A DNA stretch of 23,045 bases from GWA1-39-11 sp964360265 (GTDB lineage: Bacteria > Patescibacteriota > Microgenomatia > Levybacterales > GWA1-39-11), in the NCBI GenBank assembly GCA_964360265.1, contig CAYHUY010000012.1, positions 1 through 23,045 on the forward strand. Reading direction: 5' to 3'. The notes beneath the pieces are model-generated. The model saw nothing but the letters and a program-made list of their open reading frames with translations. It made no database searches and was not told the DNA's origin. The position numbers and the translations under genes are program-made. Shown here one piece after another: positions 5,474 to 12,765 of this stretch (the stretch's first letter is position 1; every line of letters begins with the position of its first letter).

Positions 5474-6619
5474 ATGGAGGCCAATAATTCACACCCACCT
5501 CTTACTCTCTCCTTCAACGATGTTCTACTCCTGCCCGGCTACTCTGACTTCTCAAGAAACGAGATTGATCTTTCAACTAATTTAACACATACAATTAAGC
5601 TTAAAATTCCTTTCGTTTCAGCTCCTATGGATACCGTAACCGAATCGAAACTCTCAATAGCTCTTGGGGGGCTTGGCGGAATAGGAATTATTCATAGAAA
5701 TCTTACAGTCGCAGATCAGGCCATAATGGTTAAGAAAACAAAGTCAAAAAAAGTCTTAGTTGGAGCAGCTAGTGGATCAGGTCTTGGCTTTGAAGAAAGA
5801 GTTAGAGCTCTTGTTTTATCGGGAGTTGACCTAATTCTTATAGACTCGGCTCACGGATTTACAAAATCTATAATAGATGCCGTTGGGTTTATTAAGAAAA
5901 CTTATCCTAAGGTGCAACTTATCGCCGGAAATGTGGCAACATATGAAGGAGCAAAAGCACTTATCCATGCAGGAGTAGATGGGCTTAGGGTTGGTATGGG
6001 ACCAGGAGCAATATGTACAACCCGAATAATTTCCGGCATGGGGGTTCCACAGATAACAGCAATACAAGAAGTAGTAAGAGCTACAAGAAAATCAAAAATT
6101 ACTATTATTGCAGATGGTGGAATAGTAAATTCGGGTGATATGGTAAAAGCGCTTGCTGCAGGCGCAGATACTCTCATGATGGGAGGATTTTTTGCTTCCG
6201 CAATTGAATCTCCGGGTAAAAAAGTAAAGCTACAGCCAAGCCAGGTTCCGCATAGGTTTAAGAGCATAATCGGGAACGGCAAGAGTTTTATTTTTAAAGA
6301 GTATCGAGGTATGGGATCTGAGGCTGCAATGAAAAGAGGCGCAAAAATAAAGTCTGAAGACGAATTCCACGGTAAAAACTACAATGATCGAGTGCTTATT
6401 GCTGAAGGGGTCGAGGCTCTTGTGCCAATAAAGGGGAACGTTCGGGAAGTGGTTGAAATAGCCCTTGGCGGGATTAAGTCTGGCTTTTATTATTGCGGAT
6501 TTAAAACTATCGAGGAGGCACAAAAAAAAGCTAATTTTATTCAAATAACACAAGCTTCGCTCACAGAGTCGCACCCGCATGACATCTTAGTTACTAATCC
6601 AGGAAAAAGCTATATCTAG
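5474..6619 (+). CDS. guaB: IMP dehydrogenase without CBS domains
   Basis: Oxidises IMP to XMP with NAD+, the committed step to guanine nucleotides. The TIM-barrel signatures are clear: LTLSFNDVLLLPGYSDF at the N-terminus, PFVSAPMDTVTE, GGLGGIGIIHRN, the catalytic loop GPGAICTTR (Cys181 with this start; the usual Ser before Ile-Cys is Ala), ADGGI..SGDMVKALAAGA, EYRGMGS and AEGVEALVPIKG in the flap region. At 381 residues it is about 100 shorter than a typical bacterial enzyme: the tandem CBS module that normally interrupts the barrel after about residue 90 is absent, so control of the enzyme by adenine or guanine nucleotides through CBS is probably lost. Start 5474 is chosen from the promoter geometry. 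guaA follows 1 nt after the stop, forming a guaBA operon. Confidence 0.95.
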   Translation: MEANNSHPPLTLSFNDVLLLPGYSDFSRNEIDLSTNLTHTIKLKIPFVSAPMDTVTESKLSIALGGLGGIGIIHRNLTVADQAIMVKKTKSKKVLVGAASGSGLGFEERVRALVLSGVDLILIDSAHGFTKSIIDAVGFIKKTYPKVQLIAGNVATYEGAKALIHAGVDGLRVGMGPGAICTTRIISGMGVPQITAIQEVVRATRKSKITIIADGGIVNSGDMVKALAAGADTLMMGGFFASAIESPGKKVKLQPSQVPHRFKSIIGNGKSFIFKEYRGMGSEAAMKRGAKIKSEDEFHGKNYNDRVLIAEGVEALVPIKGNVREVVEIALGGIKSGFYYCGFKTIEEAQKKANFIQITQASLTESHPHDILVTNPGKSYI

Positions 6620-6620
6620 G

Positions 6621-8150
6621 ATGATTTATATTGTTGACTTCGGCTCTCAAACTACGCATTTAATTTCAAGGCGGCTAAAAGATCTGGGCATAAAAACAAA
6701 AATTATTGAATCTCGCCGTGCTTTTGAAGAAATTTTAAAATCTAAGGCTCTTGGCATCATCCTATCAGGGGGACCCTCATCTGTGTATGGAAAGGGTGCG
6801 CCAACTATTAATAAAGAGGTATTTGATCTCGAAATCCCAATCTTAGGAATTTGCTATGGCTTTCAACTGACAGCAAAACTGCTTGGTGGAAAAGTTATCG
6901 CAGGAAAAAAAGAATACGGACCGGCAAACTTAGAACTAAAAACGAAAAACTTAAAACAAGAAATTGCTAAAGGCCTATCTGAAAGTTCGACTGTCTGGCA
7001 AAGTCACGGAGATGAGGTCATAAAGATCCCTAATGGATTCGAAATTATTGGATCAACGTCAACCGTTCCATATGCTTTCGTCGCGGATTTTGCCAGGAAA
7101 ATATTTGGAGTTCAATTTCATCCGGAGGTTGAACACACAGAAAATGGAATTAAAATTCTTGAAAACTTTGTAAAGATTTGCGGAGTGAAAATTTCGAAGA
7201 AAAAAATAAATATTCGAAGTCTGATCGAAGATATTAAAAAAACTGTTGGAGACAGTTGCGTTATTGGCGCAACCTCAGGGGGCGTTGATTCAACTGTTGC
7301 AGGAACTCTAGCCGCACGCGCGATTGGCAAACGTTTTATTCCAATATATGTTGAGAATGGCCTGATGCGTGAGGATACAGCAGAATACGTCGAAAAGATT
7401 TTCAAAAAATTTGGAATTAAACCAATAATAGTTCGCTGTCAAAAAGAGATGCTCAAAAGACTTAAGGGCATAACAGATCCTGAAAAAAAACGAACAATTA
7501 TCGGCAATTTTTACATCGAGATATTTGAGAAAGAGTTTGAGAAGTTAAAGAAAATCAAACCCATCACTCACCTTTTGCAGGGAACAATTTATTCTGATGT
7601 CATTGAAAGCCAAGGCACAAAACATTCAGCGAAGATCAAAAGCCACCATAACGTAAGCGCTCTTCCAAAAAATATGAAGCTAAAATTGCTTGAACCTTTA
7701 AGGTTTTTTTATAAAGATGAAGTTCGTAGAATAGGAAAAGAGCTTGGACTTCCCGATGAATTCGTCTTAAAACAACCTTTTCCTGGTCCAGGGTACGCAA
7801 TAAGAATCCGGGGGGAGACAACAAAGAAACGACTGGAACAAGAGAAACTTGCTGACAAAATTATACTCGAGGAACTTGAACACGCAAACATTTTACCGAA
7901 TGTTTTTCTATCTTTTCCCGTTCTGACGGGAACACAATCAACTGCTGTAAAAGGAGACGCCCGATTTTTTGGAGAAGTAGTTGCTGTTCGTATTGTAGAA
8001 TCAAACGACGTTATGACTTCAACATGGGCAAGAATCCCATACGATATACTGCAGAAAATTTCAAGTAGAATTGTAAATGAAGTACCTCATGTCTCGCGCG
8101 TTGTCTACGACATAACTACCAAACCCCCAGCCACCATGGAATGGGAATAA
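6621..8150 (+). CDS. guaA: GMP synthase (glutamine-hydrolysing)
   Basis: Converts XMP to GMP using ATP and ammonia from glutamine. The N-terminal class I glutamine amidotransferase has ILSGGPSSVYG (47-57), the nucleophile in GICYG (Cys78), and FHPEVEH with His167 and Glu169 completing the triad. The ATP-pyrophosphatase half begins about residue 195, with the P-loop SGGVDS (219-224). The C-terminal dimerisation domain carries PFPGPG and ends in the XMP-binding stretch ITTKPPATMEWE, the usual end of the family. At 509 residues the enzyme is full length. It is translated directly after guaB with a 1-nt gap and no clear Shine-Dalgarno sequence, which suggests translational coupling. Confidence 0.97.
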   Translation: MIYIVDFGSQTTHLISRRLKDLGIKTKIIESRRAFEEILKSKALGIILSGGPSSVYGKGAPTINKEVFDLEIPILGICYGFQLTAKLLGGKVIAGKKEYGPANLELKTKNLKQEIAKGLSESSTVWQSHGDEVIKIPNGFEIIGSTSTVPYAFVADFARKIFGVQFHPEVEHTENGIKILENFVKICGVKISKKKINIRSLIEDIKKTVGDSCVIGATSGGVDSTVAGTLAARAIGKRFIPIYVENGLMREDTAEYVEKIFKKFGIKPIIVRCQKEMLKRLKGITDPEKKRTIIGNFYIEIFEKEFEKLKKIKPITHLLQGTIYSDVIESQGTKHSAKIKSHHNVSALPKNMKLKLLEPLRFFYKDEVRRIGKELGLPDEFVLKQPFPGPGYAIRIRGETTKKRLEQEKLADKIILEELEHANILPNVFLSFPVLTGTQSTAVKGDARFFGEVVAVRIVESNDVMTSTWARIPYDILQKISSRIVNEVPHVSRVVYDITTKPPATMEWE

Positions 8151-8152
8151 AC

Positions 8153-8187
8153 AAAGTTAAAAGTTTAAAGTTAAAAATTAAAAGTTG
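8153..8187 (+). repeat. Five tandem 7-bp repeats between guaA and the tRNA-binding protein gene
   Basis: Five contiguous heptamers with an exact 7-bp period: AAAGTTA, AAAGTTT, AAAGTTA, AAAATTA, AAAGTTG. The array ends just before the extended -10 box of the next gene and occupies the place where its -35 would lie. Confidence 0.85.
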
Positions 8188-8188
8188 A

Positions 8189-8197
8189 TGTTATAAT
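8189..8197 (+). promoter_or_regulatory. Extended -10 promoter of the tRNA-binding protein gene (leaderless)
   Basis: TGT-TATAAT, a consensus extended -10 element, with exactly 6 nt between it and ATG 8204. No -35 is recognisable within the heptamer array upstream. Confidence 0.6.
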
Positions 8198-8203
8198 CGA
8201 TCT

Positions 8204-8560
8204 ATGATAAGTTTTGAGGATTTTGCGAAAGTTGAATTAAAGACTGGAAGGGTTTTAAGCGCTGAATCAGTTGAAGGTTCGGAGAAATTGATTAAGCTTA
8301 TGGTTGATGTTGGAGAAGAACAACCGAGACAGATTTTGGCGGGAATTCGAAAATGGTACGAGCCTGAAATATTAGTTGGCCGAACAATAATTGTTGCTGC
8401 GAATCTTGAACCAAAAACTTTTATGGGGCTTGAGTCTCAGGGTATGCTACTCGCAGCACCTGCCCGCAATGCTTCGCAAAGCGAGGCAGGCGGGGACGGT
8501 GAAAAACCGATTCCTCTGACCACCCTAGAGGAAGTTGAGCCAGGTGCAAAAATTAGATAA
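8204..8560 (+). CDS. tRNA-binding domain protein (Trbp111 / MetG C-terminal type) with a palindrome-encoded insert
   Basis: The 118-residue OB-fold protein matches the stand-alone tRNA-binding domain found as Trbp111 or as the C-terminal dimerisation domain of methionyl-tRNA synthetase: FAKVELKTGRVLSAESVEGSEKL, RQILAGIRKWY, VGRTIIVAANLEP, MGLESQGMLLAA, then EPGAKIR. Such domains bind the outer corner of tRNA and help methionylation in trans. The family normally continues from MLLAA almost directly into the DGEK strand; here about 12 residues (P86-G97, PARNASQSEAGG) intervene, encoded by a palindromic element, probably as a surface loop. The last 8 nt overlap the convergent dgkA gene. The start is supported by the leaderless promoter. 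Confidence 0.88.
   Translation: MISFEDFAKVELKTGRVLSAESVEGSEKLIKLMVDVGEEQPRQILAGIRKWYEPEILVGRTIIVAANLEPKTFMGLESQGMLLAAPARNASQSEAGGDGEKPIPLTTLEEVEPGAKIR
8459..8494. repeat. 36-bp palindromic element inserted in frame in a coding sequence
   Basis: Nested inverted repeats: CCTGCC (8459-8464) can pair with GGCAGG, CCCGC with the terminal GCGGG, and GCTTCGC with GCGAGGC across an AAA loop (one G-T pair). It is much more GC-rich than its surroundings and is a multiple of three long, so the reading frame is kept. The words CGCAATGCTT and GCGGGG recur in the hairpin at 14243-14261, suggesting a dispersed REP-like family. Confidence 0.7.
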
Positions 8561-8912
8561 GGCGCAAAATGTAAGGATAAAAGATAACTATTCCAACAAC
8601 TACTGCAAAAAATGAAATCACTAAAACCATTCCCGCCGCAACGTCTTTTGCTTTCTTTGCCTCTTGCCTATGTTCATTTGTGATTAAATCAATCATTTCT
8701 TCGATTGATGTGTTTACCATCTCAGCCGATATGACAAACATAACCATCAACATAATTATTATTTTTTCGATCTTTGCAAGTCCCAGAATAAAACTCAAAA
8801 CAAAAACTAAAATGCCTATCAAAACATGAATTTTTAGATTCCTATTATCGCGGAGTGCCTGAATTATTCCGTTAATCGCAAACTGAAATGAATGGTGTAC
8901 TCCATTGTTCAT
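8553..8912 (-). CDS. dgkA: Diacylglycerol / undecaprenol kinase (DgkA family)
   Basis: A small 119-residue integral membrane kinase with three predicted helices (about 28-46, 48-66 and 93-116). The family signature is complete: SAEMVNTSIEEMIDL (Glu64, Asn67, Glu71) and AKKAKDVAAGMVL (85-97). DgkA enzymes phosphorylate diacylglycerol or, in most Gram-positive-type bacteria, undecaprenol, using ATP. Next to a PAP2-type phosphatase, undecaprenol recycling for envelope glycan synthesis is the more likely job. The start overlaps the PAP2 stop by 4 nt, indicating translational coupling, and the 3' end overlaps the convergent tRNA-binding protein gene by 8 nt. Confidence 0.9.
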   Translation of the reverse strand: MNNGVHHSFQFAINGIIQALRDNRNLKIHVLIGILVFVLSFILGLAKIEKIIIMLMVMFVISAEMVNTSIEEMIDLITNEHRQEAKKAKDVAAGMVLVISFFAVVVGIVIFYPYILRLI

Positions 8913-9496
8913 AAGGGATAGATGTATTTTATAATGAAATACGAACCTATTACAAGTAATGTACCAAGTATTGTCCCCACAATAGTTTCTAATAAAACGT
9001 GCTTTTTAAGCACTATTCTTGACCACGCAACAACTGGGATAAGTATTAAGAGCAGAAAGAATATGCTTCCGTATAATATCCCAACAATCATTATAAAAGA
9101 AGAGAAAACTGCAAGATGAATGCTAGCTTTTATTTTTTTGTTTATTATTTGGGCAAGAAAAATTCCAAAAAGCAGAACCTCAAGACTAATAAGAAGAATT
9201 CGCGGACCATTTAACAAAAAAGCAACGATAAAATATAAAACACTAACAACTCCCGTAAATGCAAAGAGGGCTGTTCGTTCCCGTCTTTTTGAAACGTCGT
9301 AATCCGAGAAAAACCCGCGCTTCACTCCGTAAAAAACGAAGATAGCTACCAATCCTGAAAAAAATGAGGACAGAAGCGCCCAAATAGTTGCATACTGATA
9401 GCTCCCGCTTATTTTAAAAACTAAAAAAAAAGAAGCCGGGATAGAAACTATTAATGGATTCGAGAGGCCAGAGATCAATCGAGCGACTATATTCAT
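8909..9496 (-). CDS. PAP2-like membrane phosphatase
   Basis: The 195-residue protein has about six hydrophobic helices and a degenerate PAP2 signature: DYDVSKRRERTALF (66-78), SIH (125-127, in place of the usual SGH) and SR-x5-H-x3-E (S159, R160, H166, E170, with Glu for the usual Asp). The 31-residue spacing between the histidine of SIH and SR fits the family. PAP2 enzymes remove phosphate from lipid phosphates such as undecaprenyl pyrophosphate or phosphatidic acid, so it could act opposite to the adjacent DgkA. The gene begins directly after the gltX stop with no gap and overlaps dgkA by 4 nt. The altered motif residues make the catalytic assignment less certain than the fold. Confidence 0.72.
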   Translation of the reverse strand: MNIVARLISGLSNPLIVSIPASFFLVFKISGSYQYATIWALLSSFFSGLVAIFVFYGVKRGFFSDYDVSKRRERTALFAFTGVVSVLYFIVAFLLNGPRILLISLEVLLFGIFLAQIINKKIKASIHLAVFSSFIMIVGILYGSIFFLLLILIPVVAWSRIVLKKHVLLETIVGTILGTLLVIGSYFIIKYIYPL

Positions 9497-10738
9497 TTAT
9501 TTTTTATTTTTAATTATCGCTTCAAGTCCAGAAATAGTACCGGGCTGTCCTTGAATTTCAAGTTTTTCTTCAAACGGCAGGCCCTGAGGGCTTCCTGTCA
9601 AAACTTCGTATACGTCCCTTGTTGAAACACCCAGGGTATCTCGAACGGCAATTGTCGCATTCGAAATAGACGCTGCTTTCCATTCGAGATTAGATATCTT
9701 GAGGTATTTTTCTTTTAATTTTTCCGCAAGCTCTCTTTGCTTTGTATTCAAAATTATGTCTTCATTCCTTTCTACGAGATCTCTAAAATCTCCAAGCGTT
9801 TTCATTCTTGTTTGCGCAAGGGGGATATACTTTTCAAAGTTTGGTATTGAAGAGACTGTAGGATCAAACTCCAAGATTTGAGTTCTGAGTTCTGAGTTTT
9901 GAACTTTCCTAATGTATTCTCCATTCATCCACAATAGCTTCTTCTCATCAAAAATAGCTGGTGCTATATTTATGTTTTCTAGTTTAAACTCACGCTCAAA
10001 ATCCTCCCTGGATAAAATCTCACGATCATCCTTTGGTGACCATCCCAAAAGCATTAAGTAATTAAGGAGGGCCTCAGGTAAAAATCCTTCATTTTTAAAA
10101 TCTAGGACTGATTTTGCTCCTCTCCTTTTGGATAGTTTTTTTCTATCCGCTTCTAAAACATTTGGTACATGGGCAAAAATAGGCATATCAGCTTCCCAAT
10201 CAAAAGCTTTATATAGGAGAATGTGTTTTGGGGTTGAGGAAATCCAGTCTTCACCGCGAATTACGTGAGATATTTTTTCCGTGTAATCATCTACAACATT
10301 TGCCAAATGATATGTTGGAAAACCGTCACTCTTAAGGATTACAAAGTCTTCAATTTCGTTATTTTTAAACTCTATTTTTTTACCGCCGACTGCATCTTGC
10401 CAAGATGTCTTACCTTCTTTTGGAACTATAAATCGGATTGCGCCGGAGTCCTCCCGTGCCAAGCGTTTCTCAACAAGTTCCAGGGCGTATTTTTTATACT
10501 CCTGAACCCTTTCCGACTGGATAATATATTCATCCCAAGCGACACCGAGCCAAAGAAGTGACTCTTTTATGGCTCTTTCAGATCCCTCGATCTTACGAGC
10601 CTGATCCGTATCTTCTATTCTTAAAATAAAGACACCATTATTTGCTTTTGCAAAAAAATAATTAAAAAGCGCTGTTCTAATATTGCCAACATGTGGAATT
10701 CCTGTTGGAGACGGAGCGAAACGAACCTTAACACTCAT
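9497..10738 (-). CDS. gltX: Glutamyl-tRNA synthetase, compact form
   Basis: Class I synthetase charging tRNA-Glu. Signature elements: VRFAPSPTGIPHVGNIRTALFN (HIGH-like motif HVGN, 16-19), LRIEDTDQAR, GFPTYHLANVVDD, HVIRGEDWISSTPKHILLY, and DRKKLSKRRGA (KMSKS-like KLSKR, 201-205). At 413 residues it is about 50-80 shorter than typical bacterial GluRS. One missing piece is visible: LVEKRLA (89-95) runs almost straight into IRFIVPKEG (101-109), so the family's Cys-containing segment (YxCFC..) is absent. Residues 279-287 (VQNSELRTQ) are encoded by a heptamer repeat. The gene heads an operon with the PAP2 and dgkA genes and has a leaderless extended -10 promoter. Confidence 0.95.
   Translation of the reverse strand: MSVKVRFAPSPTGIPHVGNIRTALFNYFFAKANNGVFILRIEDTDQARKIEGSERAIKESLLWLGVAWDEYIIQSERVQEYKKYALELVEKRLAREDSGAIRFIVPKEGKTSWQDAVGGKKIEFKNNEIEDFVILKSDGFPTYHLANVVDDYTEKISHVIRGEDWISSTPKHILLYKAFDWEADMPIFAHVPNVLEADRKKLSKRRGAKSVLDFKNEGFLPEALLNYLMLLGWSPKDDREILSREDFEREFKLENINIAPAIFDEKKLLWMNGEYIRKVQNSELRTQILEFDPTVSSIPNFEKYIPLAQTRMKTLGDFRDLVERNEDIILNTKQRELAEKLKEKYLKISNLEWKAASISNATIAVRDTLGVSTRDVYEVLTGSPQGLPFEEKLEIQGQPGTISGLEAIIKNKK
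9879..9903 (+). repeat. 7-bp tandem repeat inside gltX
   Basis: On the plus strand TGAGTTC, TGAGTTC, TGAGTTT, then a partial fourth unit, with an exact 7-bp period. It encodes VQNSELRTQ in GluRS, between the catalytic core and the C-terminal helical region. The unit, written as GTTCTGA, differs by one base from the ATTCTGA unit in secF. Confidence 0.85.
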
Positions 10739-10745
10739 ACGCTTG

Positions 10746-10754
10746 ATTTTACCA
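10746..10754 (-). promoter_or_regulatory. Extended -10 promoter of gltX (leaderless)
   Basis: Minus strand TGG-TAAAAT with the -10 box at 10746-10751 and 7 nt to ATG 10736-10738. It is the same extended -10 word as upstream of the CoA fusion gene. Confidence 0.55.
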
Positions 10755-10789
10755 TAGCCGCGGCGATATACTCAATTAAACCCCTAAAA

Positions 10790-11848
10790 ATGGGATTCAT
10801 AAAAATGGCGACGCTTGCAAACGTAACACGCGAGACAAGAATCATCTTAAAACTTCTTGCTGTTTCACTAATCCTTATCACGGTTCTGTTTGTGTTTTAT
10901 AAAGGCGGAGAGATTATTAAAAATACTTTTTTTCCAACGCCAGCAACTCCTCCCGAAGAAAAGTTTGGAAAATTACCTCCCATAGAATTCCCTGCGCAAA
11001 ATCCCACAAGTCTCAAATACCGCATAAATACTGTTAGTGGTCGCCTGCCGAACTTTCCGGATAGAATAACTGTATATAAAACCAAAAAAAACCAAGCCAG
11101 TCTTGTTGCTCTTCAAGCAGCAAGGGAGAAGGCGAGAAATGTGGAATTTACTGAAAATGAAACAAAGATTAGCGAAATTCTCTACCAATGGGGAAATGAA
11201 CTGGGCGATCAAATACGAATAAATATCCTTACTAATAGTTTCAGGATTTCATCAAACTATCTCAATAGTGTTTTGCCTACAAAAATAGTGGGACAAGTTG
11301 CAAAAAGAGAAGGCGCGATTGGCTTTATTAAAGACTTTCTTCGAGATATGAATATAGATATAACCAACATAAATGAGGAAGAAAGTACTTTGACGTACTT
11401 AAAAGCTGCAGGCGGGAAACTTGTGGAGGCAGCAAGTGAAGCTGATGCTCAATTTGTTCGAGTTGATCTATTCCAAAATAGAATTGATCAGGACTTTAAA
11501 ATATATTATCCGAGCATAAGAGAATCTATTATGTATTTTATAATAAAAGGCGACGATAGTTTTCCAAAAATCGCAGAAGCCCAATTTACTTATGTTATCC
11601 CGGATGAAAATAATTCTTCAGCATATCCAATAAAAACTGCTGCGGCTGCTTTTGAAGACTTAAAGCTTGGAAATTCGTTGATTATTAACCCTGATCAAAA
11701 TCAAACCGTGGTTGATATAATTGACGTGCGCCTTGGGTACTATATTGGAAATGAAGAACAACAATACTTTTTACCAATATTCATATTCGAGGGGAAGAAC
11801 TTCACGGCTTATGTCCAGGCCGTATCAAACAAACCCCATGAGCAATAA
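10790..11848 (+). CDS. Membrane-anchored protein of unknown function
   Basis: The 352-residue protein has a short cytoplasmic start, one transmembrane helix (ILKLLAVSLILITVLFVFYKG, about residues 19-39) and a large exported domain of alternating strands and helices, preceded by a Pro-rich linker (PTPATPPEEKFGKLPPIEFP). No catalytic motif is recognised. The end of the domain (VDIIDVRLGYYIGNEEQQYFLPIFIFEG) slightly resembles the strand-rich wrapping domains of YycH/YycI-type signalling proteins, but this is only an impression. An in-frame ATG at 10805 gives 347 residues and is equally possible. The frame is also open back to 10691, but that part overlaps gltX and looks non-coding. It lies divergent from gltX and converges on dacA with a 2-nt gap. 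Confidence 0.8.
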   Translation: MGFIKMATLANVTRETRIILKLLAVSLILITVLFVFYKGGEIIKNTFFPTPATPPEEKFGKLPPIEFPAQNPTSLKYRINTVSGRLPNFPDRITVYKTKKNQASLVALQAAREKARNVEFTENETKISEILYQWGNELGDQIRINILTNSFRISSNYLNSVLPTKIVGQVAKREGAIGFIKDFLRDMNIDITNINEEESTLTYLKAAGGKLVEAASEADAQFVRVDLFQNRIDQDFKIYYPSIRESIMYFIIKGDDSFPKIAEAQFTYVIPDENNSSAYPIKTAAAAFEDLKLGNSLIINPDQNQTVVDIIDVRLGYYIGNEEQQYFLPIFIFEGKNFTAYVQAVSNKPHEQ

Positions 11849-11850
11849 AT

Positions 11851-12756
11851 TCAATAAGACATTAAAGTAATATTTTTTATTGCGTTTATTATAATTGCTT
11901 GCGTATCTTCAAAGCGATCTGAACTGTTTAAAACTACAATTGTGTATTCCTTTCCTTCTTGTTCGACTGACGTAACCAAAACTCCACCTGCTTCCTCCGT
12001 AAACCCCGTCTTTACACCATTAACACCATTTATTCCCAGTAGTGCATTTAAGTTTTTGAGCTCGTGGACAATTTGTCCCGACGCATCATAGACAGATTTT
12101 TCTCCTGTGGAAACAATCTTACGAAATACCTTGTTCTCCATAGCATATGCTGCAAGCCTTGCTAAATTAAAGGCAGTAGTATAATTTTCGTTCTCAAAAC
12201 CTGCTGGATCAACAAAATGTGTATTTTCAAGCCTTAAGTCACGTGCTCGCACGTTCATTCTTTTAACGAATGCCTCTTTCCCGCCTGGGTAATTCTCAGA
12301 TAGCACGTGAGCCGCATCATTACCAGATGGCAACATAAGTCCATAAAGAAGACTTTCAACTGTTATTGTCTCTCCCTCCTCAAGTTTCATCTTTGAACCG
12401 GTAATTTCATCAACTCCCGCGGCTAAGAGAATTTTATCCAGTGGATACTCTTCAATTGCAATTAATGCAGTCATTATCTTAACGGTTGAGGCTGGCGTAA
12501 ATCTAAAATACTCGTTTTTCCCTGCAATTGCAGACCGTGACTTGGGATCGTAAATAATGAATGCCTTTGAATTTACATGAATATCCTCAACCTGCTTATT
12601 AAGATGGGCAAAATTCGAAAATTTTATATTGACAGGAATAGGAAAAAGGGTCATTTGTCCTATATGATAGGTAAAATATACCATGAAAGATATGGTAATT
12701 ATGTTGGCACAAAGAAACAAAATAACCAATATATACTTATTTATTTGAATTCTCAT
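11851..12756 (-). CDS. dacA: D-alanyl-D-alanine carboxypeptidase (S11 family, PBP5-like)
   Basis: Serine peptidase trimming the terminal D-Ala from peptidoglycan stem peptides outside the membrane. The N-terminus (about residues 8-30) is an uncleaved or weakly cleavable membrane anchor. The three active-site motifs are intact: S-T-V-K (S90, K93), S-G-N (144-146) and K-T-G (249-251, in GVKTGFTEEAGG). At 301 residues it holds the catalytic domain only and lacks the C-terminal beta domain and amphipathic anchor of E. coli PBP5. It lies 9 nt downstream of aspS, without a clear Shine-Dalgarno sequence, and is probably cotranscribed with it. It indicates that the organism makes peptidoglycan. Confidence 0.93.
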   Translation of the reverse strand: MRIQINKYILVILFLCANIITISFMVYFTYHIGQMTLFPIPVNIKFSNFAHLNKQVEDIHVNSKAFIIYDPKSRSAIAGKNEYFRFTPASTVKIMTALIAIEEYPLDKILLAAGVDEITGSKMKLEEGETITVESLLYGLMLPSGNDAAHVLSENYPGGKEAFVKRMNVRARDLRLENTHFVDPAGFENENYTTAFNLARLAAYAMENKVFRKIVSTGEKSVYDASGQIVHELKNLNALLGINGVNGVKTGFTEEAGGVLVTSVEQEGKEYTIVVLNSSDRFEDTQAIIINAIKNITLMSY

Positions 12757-12765
12757 AAAAGAGGG

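Noticed and set aside
10691..10789. N-terminal extension of the anchored protein back to 10691.
   Set aside because: It overlaps the start of gltX on the other strand and adds a non-hydrophobic stretch before the membrane anchor; ATG 10790 or 10805 gives a normal anchor.
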